A DNA stretch of 64,000 nt from Rhizobium leguminosarum (GTDB lineage: Bacteria > Pseudomonadota > Alphaproteobacteria > Rhizobiales > Rhizobiaceae), in contig NZ_JAGIOR010000005.1 of the NCBI RefSeq assembly GCF_017876795.1, forward strand, positions 62,001-126,000, written 5' to 3'. The position numbers were made by a program, and so were the translations under genes. The notes beneath the pieces were generated by a model, which ran no database searches, was not told where the DNA came from, and saw only the letters and a list, made by a program, of their open reading frames with translations. Below, one piece after another: positions 34,169 to 45,730 of the stretch. Every line of letters begins with the position of its first letter. The stretch's first letter is position 1.

Positions 34169-35254
34169 TTAGGCCGGCAACAGCTCGCTTTCGATGAGGC
34201 GCTTCCGATTCTGGTCCCTGATCAGCATCAGAATAGAAGGTTCACCATTTGGTCCAGACTGAAATATCCCACCTGTCTCGGAGCAGTGCGCCGCATATTC
34301 GGGATCGCGCATGCGGATGGCGTGCGCCTCAGGTAGACGCCAGAATGGGGTGGTCGGATCGAGGTGATGATCGAGATGATAGTTGTCGTTGTTGATCCCT
34401 GTCAGCCACTTCTCGATGTTTCGGCTTTGACGGTTTCGCGCCATATGAAGGTTGACGTGCTGGTTGTCGATGGAGCTGCAGTGCTCAGACATCTCGATGA
34501 ACCATCCGATGATATGGAATGAGGTGAGGTAGGGAACGACCCAGAGAAGGAGGAATTCCGGGAAATAGCCTGAGACCAGACCCGCCGCGGCAATAGACGC
34601 CCAGAATGCGTAGAGGCCCCAGCGATCGAATTCATAGCGCCACCCTTCTCCACGCTGAACTCGCGCAGCGCTCTCCTTGCCGGAAAGTGAAGCGACAATT
34701 ACCTGGTATCTGTTACGCACCAGATACTTCAAATAAGCGTAGGTTTTCGACCCGAGTAACGGAAGAATAATGATCTTCCAGATAAAGGAACGATCCGTCT
34801 GCGGCGTGAATACGCCTTCTTTTATAAAGAACTCTAGGTCGGGATCGGCGTCCGCCCTGCCGAGGAAGGGGTGATGACTATGGACATGAGATTCCTTGTA
34901 GGCAAAGTGGCGCTGAAAGATCGGCCAGGCGGTTGGCCACGTGCCGAGCAGGAAGTTCAGCAAACGATTCTTTGTCAAAACGCCGTGCGCGGAATCGTGC
35001 AAGATGGTGGAAATGCCCCTTTGATGCGCGCCGATCATGATCGCCGCGAGAGGATAGAACCACCAGCTTACATCAACGACCAGCCACACAAGGGTGGCGA
35101 TCACCGCATAGTCCTTCACTATGTAAAGTGGGCCATGCCAATCGTCAGTCGCAAGAGCCTTGATATCACCGGTGATGGATCGATCGAAGCGGTGGTGCGT
35201 ATAGCGATCAGGCGCTTCGATACCATCGTAGAGAGGTTGAGCATGACTGTTCAT
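34169..35254 (-). CDS. Fatty-acid-desaturase-family di-iron enzyme (RtxC-like)
   Basis: 361 residues from ATG 35254 (MNSHAQPLYDGIEAPDRYTH); a longer frame has poor sequence and is rejected. Membrane di-iron desaturase: histidine boxes HDSAH (about 112), HVHSHH (about 143) and YHLDHH (about 298), with hydrophobic pairs (VIATLVWLVVDVSWWFYPLA; LYAFWASIAAAGLVSGYF). The family includes RtxC, the dihydrorhizobitoxine desaturase of Bradyrhizobium elkanii, which makes the vinyl ether of the ethylene-synthesis inhibitor rhizobitoxine. The following genes (sulfhydrylase-like PLP enzyme, amidotransferase, exporter) support a small amino-acid substrate over lipid. It is first in the operon. RtxC identity is inference; a lipid desaturase is the alternative. 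Confidence 0.8.
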   Translation of the reverse strand: MNSHAQPLYDGIEAPDRYTHHRFDRSITGDIKALATDDWHGPLYIVKDYAVIATLVWLVVDVSWWFYPLAAIMIGAHQRGISTILHDSAHGVLTKNRLLNFLLGTWPTAWPIFQRHFAYKESHVHSHHPFLGRADADPDLEFFIKEGVFTPQTDRSFIWKIIILPLLGSKTYAYLKYLVRNRYQVIVASLSGKESAARVQRGEGWRYEFDRWGLYAFWASIAAAGLVSGYFPEFLLLWVVPYLTSFHIIGWFIEMSEHCSSIDNQHVNLHMARNRQSRNIEKWLTGINNDNYHLDHHLDPTTPFWRLPEAHAIRMRDPEYAAHCSETGGIFQSGPNGEPSILMLIRDQNRKRLIESELLPA

Positions 35255-35387
35255 GAAAATACCTATTGCTTGATATTGAAGCGCCGTTCCGGGCCATAGG
35301 CCTTGACGAAACACTCGATAAGGTCGGCTTTGACGTTTGGCATAACGATCGTATGGGCAGGATCGCCCTGGCATGCGAGCCATCTCG

Positions 35388-35486
35388 GGAACAACCAGTC
35401 AGGCAATCGAGAACATTCGACTGAGGCAACGGCATTGTTCTTTGAGAACACTCTTGGTGTGAGGCACTACGGCGCCTCATCCTGAT
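35388..35486 (-). repeat. ~99-bp repeat, copy B (copy A at 7102-7200)
   Basis: The inverted counterpart of 7102-7200 (ATCAGGATGAGGCGCCGTAG at its start in complement), ~130-230 bp upstream of the desaturase start. Between it and the gene only a 26-codon reading (MPNVKADLIECFVKAYGPER...) is seen, which has no clear ribosome site. Confidence 0.7.
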
Positions 35487-35545
35487 AGCCGTCTGGGAGT
35501 CGCTTCTCCAAATCAGGCCGGATCGATGAAGCAGACGTCACCATC

Positions 35546-36718
35546 TTAGACAATGGTCGGCGAGGCCGCTTTCTCCGCACCTTCGCAGCGTCCGACGCGC
35601 GCGCGCAGACCCTCGATGGCGTCGTTCGGGAGGCCGGACTCCTCGGCCAATGCAAGTGCGGTGGCCGCACGCCGTTTCGCGTCCTGGAGATCACCAGACA
35701 TCAACATCGCGTCGACGATGGTCATACTCAGGTCACAAGCCATATTTGGATTGGGCGCCTCCCCGCTCAAGCGACGCTCGCCGGCCAGAAGGTATGCGAG
35801 GCCCGCATCGAGAAGGTCCCTCCCATCCGCGGCAAGGGTGTCGGTATCCTTGTCGATAGCAGCCCCGACCAGCATCTGGCCGACATCCAGATCGATGTGA
35901 CCGTCATCGGGTTTCGCGGATCTCACCCGGTGGTCCGCGTAGATGAGGGCGGCGGGCCGGTCGATATGGAGGAGGATCTGCAGTTTGCTGTCCCACCATT
36001 GACCCTCCAGTGCCGGATGTGCGGCGAAGGCTTCGTCGAAAGCCTCAATCATACCGCGCTGGTCCCCGGCTTTCGCTTTAGCGTGGAGGATATCCTCCAG
36101 AGCGAAACTTTCTCGGACCTTGTTGTTCTCCAGCGCAGACCGGTATTGTTTGGTATGCTCATCAAGATCCCATTCGCCTGACAGGATCATCGGAAGAATA
36201 TCATCTATCGATTGCGGATAGCCGATCCATGCGAGACGGCCAGTCCCATCGACGATGAAAGCTTTCGGGACTTCTCTGCTGTAGGATGCCTTCCACCAGT
36301 GGTTCGCGACCCAACCACCGTCCCGTTCCTGTCCGTTCTCAACCGGCCCGTCCGCGGCAACCATGTAGCCCATTTCGTCGCCCTTTTCCGCGACGAATTT
36401 CGCCACTTTTTCATCGTCATCGTTGATGGCGACGCCGATGATCTTCACGTCGGGAAAAGTCTTTTGCAACTGTGTGAGATGCGGGATCGTGTTGATGCAC
36501 GGGCGGCACCATGTGGCCCAGCACTCGATCACATAGACGGTGCCTGCATCGAACCTGTCGATCCCCGGTCCCTTCAAAACCGTTCCGAGCCGTAGCTCGG
36601 GGGCAAAATCGCCGATCAGCAATTCTTTCAATGGTATGTTCCTTTGAGCTTCGTCGGTGGGTTGCGATGGTGCCTCGAGGCGGACCGTCCTGTTTCGCGC
36701 ATCCGGCTTCGCCGGCAT
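35546..36718 (-). CDS. TlpA-like thioredoxin-fold protein with TPR-like C-terminus
   Basis: 390 residues from ATG 36718 (MPAKPDARNRTVRLEAPSQP); an extension to 36787 runs into IS3-end sequence and is rejected. The N-terminal redoxin domain (about 40-180) has active site YVIECWATWCRPCINTIPHL (WCRPC) and the cis-Pro motif EVPKAFIVDGTGRLAWIG. The C-terminal half is helical and repeat-like (GDQRGMIEAFDEAFAAHPAL; GDLQDAKRRAATALALAEES). There is no signal peptide, so it is probably cytosolic, unusual for TlpA-like proteins. It could act in thiol reduction. It lies near the desaturase operon in the same direction (gap ~290 bp), but not clearly in it. Relatives in this window are broken (23818-24287, 50811-51002). 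Confidence 0.75.
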   Translation of the reverse strand: MPAKPDARNRTVRLEAPSQPTDEAQRNIPLKELLIGDFAPELRLGTVLKGPGIDRFDAGTVYVIECWATWCRPCINTIPHLTQLQKTFPDVKIIGVAINDDDEKVAKFVAEKGDEMGYMVAADGPVENGQERDGGWVANHWWKASYSREVPKAFIVDGTGRLAWIGYPQSIDDILPMILSGEWDLDEHTKQYRSALENNKVRESFALEDILHAKAKAGDQRGMIEAFDEAFAAHPALEGQWWDSKLQILLHIDRPAALIYADHRVRSAKPDDGHIDLDVGQMLVGAAIDKDTDTLAADGRDLLDAGLAYLLAGERRLSGEAPNPNMACDLSMTIVDAMLMSGDLQDAKRRAATALALAEESGLPNDAIEGLRARVGRCEGAEKAASPTIV

Positions 36719-36759
36719 CGCGGCGCTGTCTTCAGTGCGTGGCAGGATTTCTAGACGAC

Positions 36760-36892
36760 TTATGTGGAATTCCCATTGAGGTCGCATGGAGAGTCTATGG
36801 AGAGAGCTGGTCCGGGAGATCTGAAACTGGGATAAGTGGAATTTCTGCCTGACTTCGGCTTAGATGCCGGGAACAGGAGATGCCATGACGGT
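36760..36892 (+). pseudogene. IS3-family left-end remnant
   Basis: GGGATAAGTGGAATTTCTGC, CTGACTTCGGCTTAGATGCC and ATGCCATGAC match the left end of the IS3 at 55664-55600 almost exactly, preceded by the end of the ~230-bp repeat (GAGGTCGCATGGAGAGTCTA). It then switches to the IS6-like GGTATTGCCAAGTTGTTTG end. Only the terminus is kept. Confidence 0.75.
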
Positions 36893-36942
36893 ATTGCCAA
36901 GTTGTTTGTCATTGGATGCAAGGTGGCGCGAGCCCTGCTTTT

Positions 36943-37440
36943 TCAAGCGGTCATTTCTGCAGTGTAGTCGGACCACAGGCAGAAGGCATCTGCCCTGGCG
37001 TGTCGCCAGGAGCGGGCTGAGAGTTTGTATCGGCGGGGACGAAAGATGGTGTTTATCTGATCGTGGGCTGACAGGAAGCGTTGCGCTTGACGAGGCGATT
37101 TGAACCGCCCCATGATCTTCTCTCGCTTCCTCGTCTGACGGTGTGAGTTTTCAATGCTGTTGTTCAGGCCCTTGTGGGCCCGATGATCAGCATCTGGCGT
37201 CAGGTCTTGTATCGGCTTGATATAGCTGCGCAGCTTGTCCGTCACGACGACACGTCGTTCACCGAATTGCTTGACCAGCCTTGAGAAAAAACGCTTGGCA
37301 GCCTTGGTATTGCGGCGAGCTTGAACCAGAATGTCGAGCACGTCACCATCGGCGTCAATTGCCCGCCAAAGCCAGAATTTCTTTCCGCCGATCGTGATGA
37401 CAGGGTGAGTGGCGCAGGGGAGTTTCACCCCCACGCTCTC
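36943..37440 (-). pseudogene. IS6-family transposase, C-terminal part
   Basis: About 163 residues, read from near the first catalytic Asp region (ITIGGKKFWLWRAIDADGDV) through VVTDKLRSYIKPIQDLTPDA (second Asp) to NNSIENSHRQTRKREKIMGR (Glu). It then runs through the usual end MGRFKSPRQAQRFLSAHDQI. The first ~70 residues and the initiator are missing. IS6 transposases form cointegrates. This copy is of a different subtype from the one at 55686-56174. Confidence 0.82.
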
Positions 37441-37573
37441 TCAGCTCGACTTTGTACAAAATCGGCTTTGATTTCGGGCTCTGCTGAGCTGCTCGGGTGA
37501 ATCAATTGTAAGCGCGACGAACTGGACACGGCGACTTCCGTTGACATTCCCGTTGGCATGACGGTGCTCGGTT

Positions 37574-38158
37574 TTAAAATTTCTGCTTTGCGCGCCGCGG
37601 CATGAAGTATTCTCGAATTTTGATGACGGCACCAGCGATCTGGATGAGCTCTGCCGGCGGCGTAACCTTTTTGGCGTCGCAGAGGGCGCGAATAGGAGCG
37701 ATGATATCACCGGTCACAGCATGTCCGCGGATAACCGGGTTCCATAGCCTAGGGGCGAACTCCGTTCCGAGGAGGAATCCGGTGTGCCAATCGAAGCTGT
37801 CGTGGGAATAGGTGATGTGACTGAAGCGTGGCCGATATTCTTCCGGCCTCTCCCCAAGGGTTGCCGATATGCGGTTATATTCGGCGACGATCGTCTGCAC
37901 GGCCCGGTGCTCCGTGGTTTCCATCGGCAAGGCCATGGCATCCTCGCCAGCGAACAGGGGTATCCATTGATAGGGGTTGATGAACTTCGGCCCGATGATC
38001 AACGCGGTGAGATAGCCATCCAGCCCGCTCATGCTCCACACCGGCGCCGCAGGACGCCGCCTGCGAATGAAGGCCTCGAATGCTTCATCGTCAAGCTTCG
38101 GCCGCGCTGTTGCCGCCTGCGCTGGGCTGATTGAAGTGGTTTGGGTGGGCTTTGTCAT
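37574..38158 (-). CDS. UPF0149/YecA-type protein carried by IS66
   Basis: 194 residues. The start overlaps the tnpC stop in an ATGA junction, so it is a true fourth gene of the transposon. UPF0149/YgfB-YecA-like features: DDEAFEAFIRRRRPAAPVWS, then MSGLDGYLTALIIGPKFINP, the GLDGYLTAL signature, and EDAMALPMETTEHRAVQTIV. No SEC-C zinc motif is seen at the C-terminus. The cellular function of such proteins is poorly known. A passenger gene in IS66 elements of this kind may help regulate transposition or be neutral cargo. Nothing in the sequence decides. Confidence 0.75.
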   Translation of the reverse strand: MTKPTQTTSISPAQAATARPKLDDEAFEAFIRRRRPAAPVWSMSGLDGYLTALIIGPKFINPYQWIPLFAGEDAMALPMETTEHRAVQTIVAEYNRISATLGERPEEYRPRFSHITYSHDSFDWHTGFLLGTEFAPRLWNPVIRGHAVTGDIIAPIRALCDAKKVTPPAELIQIAGAVIKIREYFMPRRAKQKF

Positions 38159-39711
38159 GCGGCAACCTGATGGCGCTCTGTTTTCCAGTTCCAGGGAAGC
38201 AGCGTATCGAGCTGGTTGATCGTGGTGCTTCCCGAGACGATCCGTTCGAGGACATCGGCAAGCCAGGCGTGTGGATCGAGGCCGTTGAGTTTGGCGGAGT
38301 TGACCAGCGAGGCCAGAACCGCGAAGGTCTCGCCACCCTTCACATTGCCCACGAACATCGAATTCTTTCTCGTCAGGGCAACGGACTTCATCGAACGTTC
38401 CACGATGTTGGAGTCTACCTCGATTGTCCCGTCGTCAAGGAAAGCGGTGAGACCTGTCCAGTGCGTCAACGTGTAATTGATGGCCTTGGCCAGAGCGGAC
38501 TGGGTCGAGATGTCATTCTTCAGTTCAAGCAGGCGGGTCTTTATCTGACGCATGACAGGGGCTGAGTGGATCTGCCGGGCATTCTGGCGCTCCATGGCGC
38601 CTTGGCCCCTGATCTCCTGTTCGATCCTGTAAATCTCGGCCAACATCGAGACGATCGTGAGCGCCTCCGACGACCCGGTCAGCTTGACCACATCAACGAA
38701 TTTGCGCCGTGCGTGGGCAAGACAGAAGGCCAGTCTTAAACGGCTGGAATTGCTTTTGCCGCGATGTCTGGCAAGCGTTTTGTAGGCTGTATATCCATCT
38801 ACCTGAAGGATGCCGTTGAAGGACGCCAACTGACGCTCTGCCTCACGGGCGCTGCGGCTCTCGGAGAAGATATAGCCGACCGCTGGCGGGGCGGGTCCAT
38901 TCCAGGGGCGGTCATCGATGGCCTGTGCCCAGAGCTGACAGACTTTCGTTCGCTTTCGCCCCGGATCGAGCCGCGGCAACCGCGTCTCGTCGGAAAATAC
39001 CCTTGGCTGTGAGCGAATGAAGGCCAGCAGCCTGTCGTAAAGAGGCTTGAGCCACCAGGCAACGCGCGCCACCCAGACGCTGAGCGTTCCACGATCGAGA
39101 CTGACGCCATAGCCTGCGAAGATCTGTGTCTGCCGATAGAGCGGCAGGTGCCAGGCGAATTTGGAAACGACGATGTGAGCGGCCAAGGCAGTCGTCGCCA
39201 TACCGCCGTCCATGAAGCGTGCCGGTGCGGAAGCTTGAACGACGCCATTCTCGCAGGCCCGGCAGGCGTAGCGGGGGCGAATGGTCCGTCTGACGCGCAA
39301 GATGGCTGGTACGACATCCAGCGCCTCGCTTGTGGTCTCCCCGATGCAATGCAGCCCGCCTCCGCAACAGGAGCAGGTACGACTTTCCGGCTCAACGACG
39401 ACGTCATATCGTGGCAGGTGTTTGGGAAGAAAGCCGATATTGCGCGCCGCGGACGGCCTGCGTCGCAAACCTTGCTCGCCGCCGTCAGGCCGATCGTCGT
39501 TAGCGGCAACCGGGACAGTCGAAAGATCGCCAAGATCAAAGCTCGCCTGTGCCGGATCGATGCTCGAAAGCATCTCCGATCTGGCGCCATGGATCAACCG
39601 CTTAAGGCTGGCGACTTCCTCCTGAAGGTCGGCTATCCGGGCATCGCGGACCAGAACCATACGGCTCAGTTGCTCGACGTCCTGCGGGAGTTGATCGGTT
39701 GGAAGAGACAT
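38155..39711 (-). CDS. tnpC: IS66-family TnpC transposase
   Basis: 518 residues from ATG 39711 (MSLPTDQLPQDVEQLSRMVL). N-terminal leucine-zipper-like helix (VLVRDARIADLQEEVASLKR), a zinc-finger-like cluster CSCCGGGLHCIGE...YACRACENG, and the DDE domain of Transposase_IS66 (SDETRLPRLDPGRKRTKVCQ first Asp; LQVDGYTAYKTLA second Asp; IEVDSNIVERSMKSVALTRK Glu). The C-terminal IS66_C segment (WLADVLERIVSGSTTINQLD...LLPWNWK) is complete. It is full length and uninterrupted, and with tnpA and tnpB present the element is probably functional. Confidence 0.95.
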   Translation of the reverse strand: MSLPTDQLPQDVEQLSRMVLVRDARIADLQEEVASLKRLIHGARSEMLSSIDPAQASFDLGDLSTVPVAANDDRPDGGEQGLRRRPSAARNIGFLPKHLPRYDVVVEPESRTCSCCGGGLHCIGETTSEALDVVPAILRVRRTIRPRYACRACENGVVQASAPARFMDGGMATTALAAHIVVSKFAWHLPLYRQTQIFAGYGVSLDRGTLSVWVARVAWWLKPLYDRLLAFIRSQPRVFSDETRLPRLDPGRKRTKVCQLWAQAIDDRPWNGPAPPAVGYIFSESRSAREAERQLASFNGILQVDGYTAYKTLARHRGKSNSSRLRLAFCLAHARRKFVDVVKLTGSSEALTIVSMLAEIYRIEQEIRGQGAMERQNARQIHSAPVMRQIKTRLLELKNDISTQSALAKAINYTLTHWTGLTAFLDDGTIEVDSNIVERSMKSVALTRKNSMFVGNVKGGETFAVLASLVNSAKLNGLDPHAWLADVLERIVSGSTTINQLDTLLPWNWKTERHQVAA

Positions 39712-39759
39712 GCCGAAACCTACCATACCGGCATGGATCTTCAAGCAAATACAATGGGA

Positions 39760-40110
39760 TCAAGCGGCTTTCGTAGGCCGCTTTACGGGTTCTCGCTGAA
39801 CTCGTGTCCAGTCCAGCCCGGCAACGAGCAGGTTGAACTGTTCCGGGGACATGCAGATCGCGTCGTCCTTTACGGGCGGGAAGACGAACTTGCCGCTCTC
39901 CAGCCACTTCGTCGATAAGATCATGCCGGACCCATCCCAGTAAATACAGCGCAGCCGGTCGCGACGTTTGGCCCGGAAAACAAAAACATCGCCGCAATAA
40001 GGATCGGCAGCAAGTGCCGCCGCCACCAACGCGACAAGGCCGTTCATGCCGCGCCGGAAATCGACCGGCTGCGTCGCCATCAAGATGCGAAGCCCCCTCG
40101 CACCGATCAC
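39760..40110 (-). CDS. tnpB: IS66-family TnpB (Orf2)
   Basis: 116 residues from a GTG at 40110 overlapping the tnpA stop. Canonical IS66 Orf2: IGARGLRILMATQPVDFRRG, NGLVALVAAALAADPYCGDV, FVFRAKRRDRLRCIYWDGSG and the C-terminal FVFPPVKDDAICMSPEQFNL. It is essential for IS66 transposition, but its biochemical role is unknown. Intact. Confidence 0.93.
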   Translation of the reverse strand: MIGARGLRILMATQPVDFRRGMNGLVALVAAALAADPYCGDVFVFRAKRRDRLRCIYWDGSGMILSTKWLESGKFVFPPVKDDAICMSPEQFNLLVAGLDWTRVQREPVKRPTKAA

Positions 40111-40562
40111 CGCTTGCCCCGCAGCGCCGATACCACCGCCTGTGCCAGCTCTGGAGCGACATTGCCGCTCATGACCATACGCCCGCCGCCAAGCTCGATC
40201 TCGATGCGGCCCGCAGCAAGATCGGGCCGGTTGTCGGCGCTCTGCGCCTCAATCACGTCCTCCGAAATCGTCACCGGAACGAAAACCGGAACATCCAGTT
40301 CTCTACCGCCGCGCCTGCCAACCGGTAGGCCCGCAGCCTTCCGCCACTTGTTCAGAAGCCCGCGATTAACACCGTATCGGCGCGCTACCCGCGAAATGTT
40401 CACACCGGGCTCGGCACATGCCAGCAGTATCTCGTCTTTCTCTTCCGGCAACCAGTCCCGTCGCCGACGGTCACCGGTGATCACTTCAACCCGGCGGTAG
40501 CTTTCCTGGTGCCTGGCTTCAAGCCTGGCTCTGAGCATGGCACTATCGTTCTCGTCGTCCAT
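40107..40562 (-). CDS. tnpA: IS66-family TnpA (Orf1)
   Basis: 151 residues from ATG 40562 (MDDENDSAMLRARLEARHQE). Helix-turn-helix of the IS3/IS66 Orf1 type (RDWLPEEKDEILLACAEPGV and NISRVARRYGVNRGLLNKWR). The C-terminal beta segment (RIEIELGGGRMVMSGNVAPE) ends in VVSALRGKR. It likely binds the element's ends. Coupled by overlap to tnpB. Intact. Confidence 0.9.
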   Translation of the reverse strand: MDDENDSAMLRARLEARHQESYRRVEVITGDRRRRDWLPEEKDEILLACAEPGVNISRVARRYGVNRGLLNKWRKAAGLPVGRRGGRELDVPVFVPVTISEDVIEAQSADNRPDLAAGRIEIELGGGRMVMSGNVAPELAQAVVSALRGKR

Positions 40563-40648
40563 CAAATCGCCCTTCCAAATCGAAAGGCAGATTCTCAAGT
40601 CTCAACCGAAACAAGAAAAGGTGGGATGTTCGTGGCGCTCACAATCAA

Positions 40649-41045
40649 TTTGCCGCAGTTTGCGTCTCTTGCTCCAGCGGTTCTATCGGATTCCAACCGA
40701 TGGATGAGCAAATCTCCTGATCGCAGAAATAACCTGTGCGACGCGGTTCCTCACATCCTTCGCCAATGGCTTTCGCCATTTCGTGTCTGGTTTACCACGC
40801 CGAGTTGGGACCATCTTCTGGTCCTCGTGATGGGTGCGATCCTTTCTCCCGGCAAGCGAACCGTCACGGCCTGTTTGCGGATCACCGGTCGAGCAGAGAC
40901 CAGCAATTTCGCCGCCTATCATCAACTCCTCAACCGCGCCCGCTGGAACCCCCGCCTGTTGTCGGCACGGCTGCTGTCGGTCATCGTTGAACGGCTCGTG
41001 CCCGACGGCCCCGTCGTGATCGGCATGGACGATACAATGGGCGAT
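40649..41045 (+). pseudogene. IS701-family transposase N-terminal fragment
   Basis: About 135 residues: VWFTTPSWDHLLVLVMGAIL, then SPGKRTVTACLRITGRAETS, NFAAYHQLLNRARWNPRLLS and PDGPVVIGMDDTM, which ends at the first catalytic Asp region. This is the DDE_5/IS701 family N-terminus. After DDTM the homology stops, about 80 bp before the end of the gibberellin operon. The fragment is cut on the left by the IS66 end. Confidence 0.8.
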
Positions 41046-41128
41046 GATCTCAGCGGGAAAGCGATGGCGGCGGTTGAGTGGGTCACGCTCCGTCATAGCC
41101 CGTCATCGCACATCGGTACCACGCCTCG

Positions 41129-42184
41129 TTAAGTTGACAATGCTTGCCGATATGCCGAAGGCAACAAGCGCGCCTGACGCAACGCCGCCAGATCAGCCGA
41201 GCCGGTGCAGAAGCAGGCGACGGCCAACTGACGGATGACGATCTCGAAATGCGCAACAACCGCCTCGGTGGATACGGTTGCCGCCCCCAGCACCCCGGCG
41301 GCCTGCCCTGCGATGTCTGCGCCCAGGCGGATGGCCTTGGCCACGTCGACGCCGTCGCGGATCCCGCCCGACGCGATCAACTTCACCCTTGGCAGCGCCC
41401 GACGTACGGCCTTCACGCTGGCCGGGGTCGGAATCCCCCAGTCGGCAAACGCCATTGCCATTGCACGGTCGGCAGTACCGCGGGCGCGCTCGCCCTCCAC
41501 CGCGGCCCAATTGGTGCCGCCGGCGCCGGCGACATCGATCACCGCCACGCCCGCCTCGACGAGCGCACAGGCCACCGAGGCTGACAGGCCCGACCCCACT
41601 TCCTTGGCCACGATCGGCACGCCAACGCTGCGCGCGGCGCGGGCGATCCGCGCCAGGACGCCGCGCCAGTCACGGTCGCCCTCCGGCTGGACCGCTTCCT
41701 GCAGCGGGTTAAGATGGACAATGAGGGCATCGGCCTCCAGAGCATCCACCGCCCGGAGCGCCAGGTCCAGGCCGTCGGCCTCGCGCAGTTGCGCCGCGCC
41801 GATATTGGCCAGCAAGGGAATGTCTGGGGCCATGCGGCGCAGCGCGCGTGTCAGCCCCTGAGAGTTGCGGGATTGCAGGCTCACGCGCTGCGAACCGACG
41901 CACATGGCAATCCCCAAGGCTTGTGCTGCCTCGCTCAGATGGCGGTTGATGGCTTCAGCGCGATGCGTGCCACCGGTCATGGAGCTGATCAGCAGCGGCG
42001 CGCGTAAAGTCTTGCCCAGCAGCGAGGCCCGGAGGTCGATCTGAGTCAGGTTCAACTCGGGCAAAGCACAGTGTTCGAAACGGACGTGATCCCAGCCGCT
42101 GGGGACCGTGAGCGACGCCGCTCGCCAATTAAGCACGATGTCCAGATGGTCGTCCTTACGCCGGCTCAGGTCGGTGTAGCTCAT
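41129..42184 (-). CDS. idi: Type 2 isopentenyl-diphosphate isomerase
   Basis: 351 residues from ATG 42184 ([20 protein letters not shown]). FMN-dependent type 2 IDI (Fni): RKDDH start, [77 protein letters not shown] and [20 protein letters not shown] for flavin phosphate binding. It interconverts IPP and DMAPP and so balances precursors for the GGPP synthase of the same operon. It is the last gene, 63 bp after ks. A type 2 idi at the end of the gibberellin operon is known in some rhizobia. High GC like the rest of the operon. Confidence 0.93.
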   Translation of the reverse strand: MSYTDLSRRKDDHLDIVLNWRAASLTVPSGWDHVRFEHCALPELNLTQIDLRASLLGKTLRAPLLISSMTGGTHRAEAINRHLSEAAQALGIAMCVGSQRVSLQSRNSQGLTRALRRMAPDIPLLANIGAAQLREADGLDLALRAVDALEADALIVHLNPLQEAVQPEGDRDWRGVLARIARAARSVGVPIVAKEVGSGLSASVACALVEAGVAVIDVAGAGGTNWAAVEGERARGTADRAMAMAFADWGIPTPASVKAVRRALPRVKLIASGGIRDGVDVAKAIRLGADIAGQAAGVLGAATVSTEAVVAHFEIVIRQLAVACFCTGSADLAALRQARLLPSAYRQALST

Positions 42185-42247
42185 GCTCGCTCCTCCCGCC
42201 GAATGGGATGGCACTGGCGACAGCGCCCGCCGCAGTCTCCTGCGCGT

Positions 42248-44694
<2,447 letters not shown>

Positions 44695-44724
44695 GCGGGA
44701 TGTTCCTTCTGCAGACGGGCGCGC

Positions 44725-45642
44725 TCATGCGGATGGAGTGTACTTGATCAGATAAGCGTTGGCCCGCTGCAGCATCTGCGCCAACTGTCGCGCACGCGGC
44801 CCCAGCGGGGCTATAGCCTCCCCGGCGTCGTGCAATAGATCCAGCGCGTACTTGCGCGCTTCCTGCAGGCCCATGATCGAAGCGCACGTCGGCTTCTGCG
44901 CCGCCGCGTCCTTACCGGGGGTCTTGCCCAGTGTCGCGGAATCCGCTGTCGCGTCGAGAATGTCGTCGACCACCTGCAAGGCCAGGCCGAGACAGGCGCC
45001 ATAGCAATCGAGCGCATCGTACAGTTCGGCGTGAGCGGCATCCTCCGCGATTGCGCATAGCGCCCCCATGCGAACGGACGCGCGAACGAGCGCTCCGGTC
45101 TTCATCCGGTGCATCGCTACTATCCTGTCCAGCTTGACCTGCTTTCCGACCAGCGACAAGTCCACAGCCTGCCCGCCTGCGGCACCCTCAGCCGACACCG
45201 CCTGCGCCAGTTCGCGCACGAGAGCGATACGATTGTCGCTAGCCGCATCCAGGCTCGCCAGGGTCCGGAAGGCGTGCGCCTGCAGCGCATCGCCGACCAG
45301 GATTGCAGTGGCTTCGCCGAACTTGACGTGCACGGTCGGGAGGCCGCGGCGGAGCACGTCGTTGTCCATCGCGGGCAGGTCGTCATGGACCAGGGTACAG
45401 GCGTGCATCATCTCGATGGCGGCGCCGACGTCATCGAGCAGGTGCGCCGGTGTGTCGCCCAGTGCACCGGCAGCCAGACAAAGCAACGCGCGGGTGCGCT
45501 TCCCGCCTTGCAAGGTGGCGTAGCGCATTGCCGCCATCAGCTCGGTCTCGCCGTCGCCTTCGGCGCAGAGAAGACGCGCCAGCGCCTGTTCGACCCGCTT
45601 TGCGTCGTTGTGTAGTGTGGAATCGGCCTGCATGTTGTTCAT
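44725..45642 (-). CDS. ggps: Geranylgeranyl diphosphate synthase
   Basis: 305 residues from ATG 45642 (MNNMQADSTLHNDAKRVEQA), the better start over 45696. Trans-isoprenyl diphosphate synthase: first Asp-rich motif VHDDLPAMDND (about residue 92), second VVDDILDATAD (about residue 231), PP-binding LQGGKRTRALLC and the MKTGALVRASVRMGA helix. It makes C20 GGPP for cps. In many rhizobial gibberellin operons the original ggps is truncated and replaced by a second copy. Here the operon copy is full length with both metal motifs, so it looks functional. Confidence 0.93.
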   Translation of the reverse strand: MNNMQADSTLHNDAKRVEQALARLLCAEGDGETELMAAMRYATLQGGKRTRALLCLAAGALGDTPAHLLDDVGAAIEMMHACTLVHDDLPAMDNDVLRRGLPTVHVKFGEATAILVGDALQAHAFRTLASLDAASDNRIALVRELAQAVSAEGAAGGQAVDLSLVGKQVKLDRIVAMHRMKTGALVRASVRMGALCAIAEDAAHAELYDALDCYGACLGLALQVVDDILDATADSATLGKTPGKDAAAQKPTCASIMGLQEARKYALDLLHDAGEAIAPLGPRARQLAQMLQRANAYLIKYTPSA

Positions 45643-45730
45643 GTCCTTTTGTCTGACAGGAGACGGCCACTGCGAGCCGCGCGGTTTTGCTGGCATCGCT
45701 GCCTCGCCACGCGGGCCATGCGATGCCGGC

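Larger units (their letters stand above)
37507..40648 (-). mobile_element. Complete IS66-family element with a passenger gene
   Basis: Ends TTGTAAGCGCGACGAACTGG (left, 37507) and, in complement, TTGTGAGCGCCACGAACATC (right, about 40648) are the IS66-type GTAAGCG termini. Gene order on the minus strand: tnpA, tnpB, tnpC and a UPF0149 gene, all overlapping or close. Length about 3.14 kb. An IS701 remnant starts directly at its right end. Confidence 0.85.

Noticed and set aside
35263..35343. 26-codon ORF (MPNVKADLIECFVKAYGPER) before the desaturase
   Set aside because: No convincing ribosome site and no family; kept only as a remark in the repeat entry.
40736..41132. IS701 fragment as a gene belonging to the gibberellin operon
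   Set aside because: Opposite strand and clearly transposase sequence.
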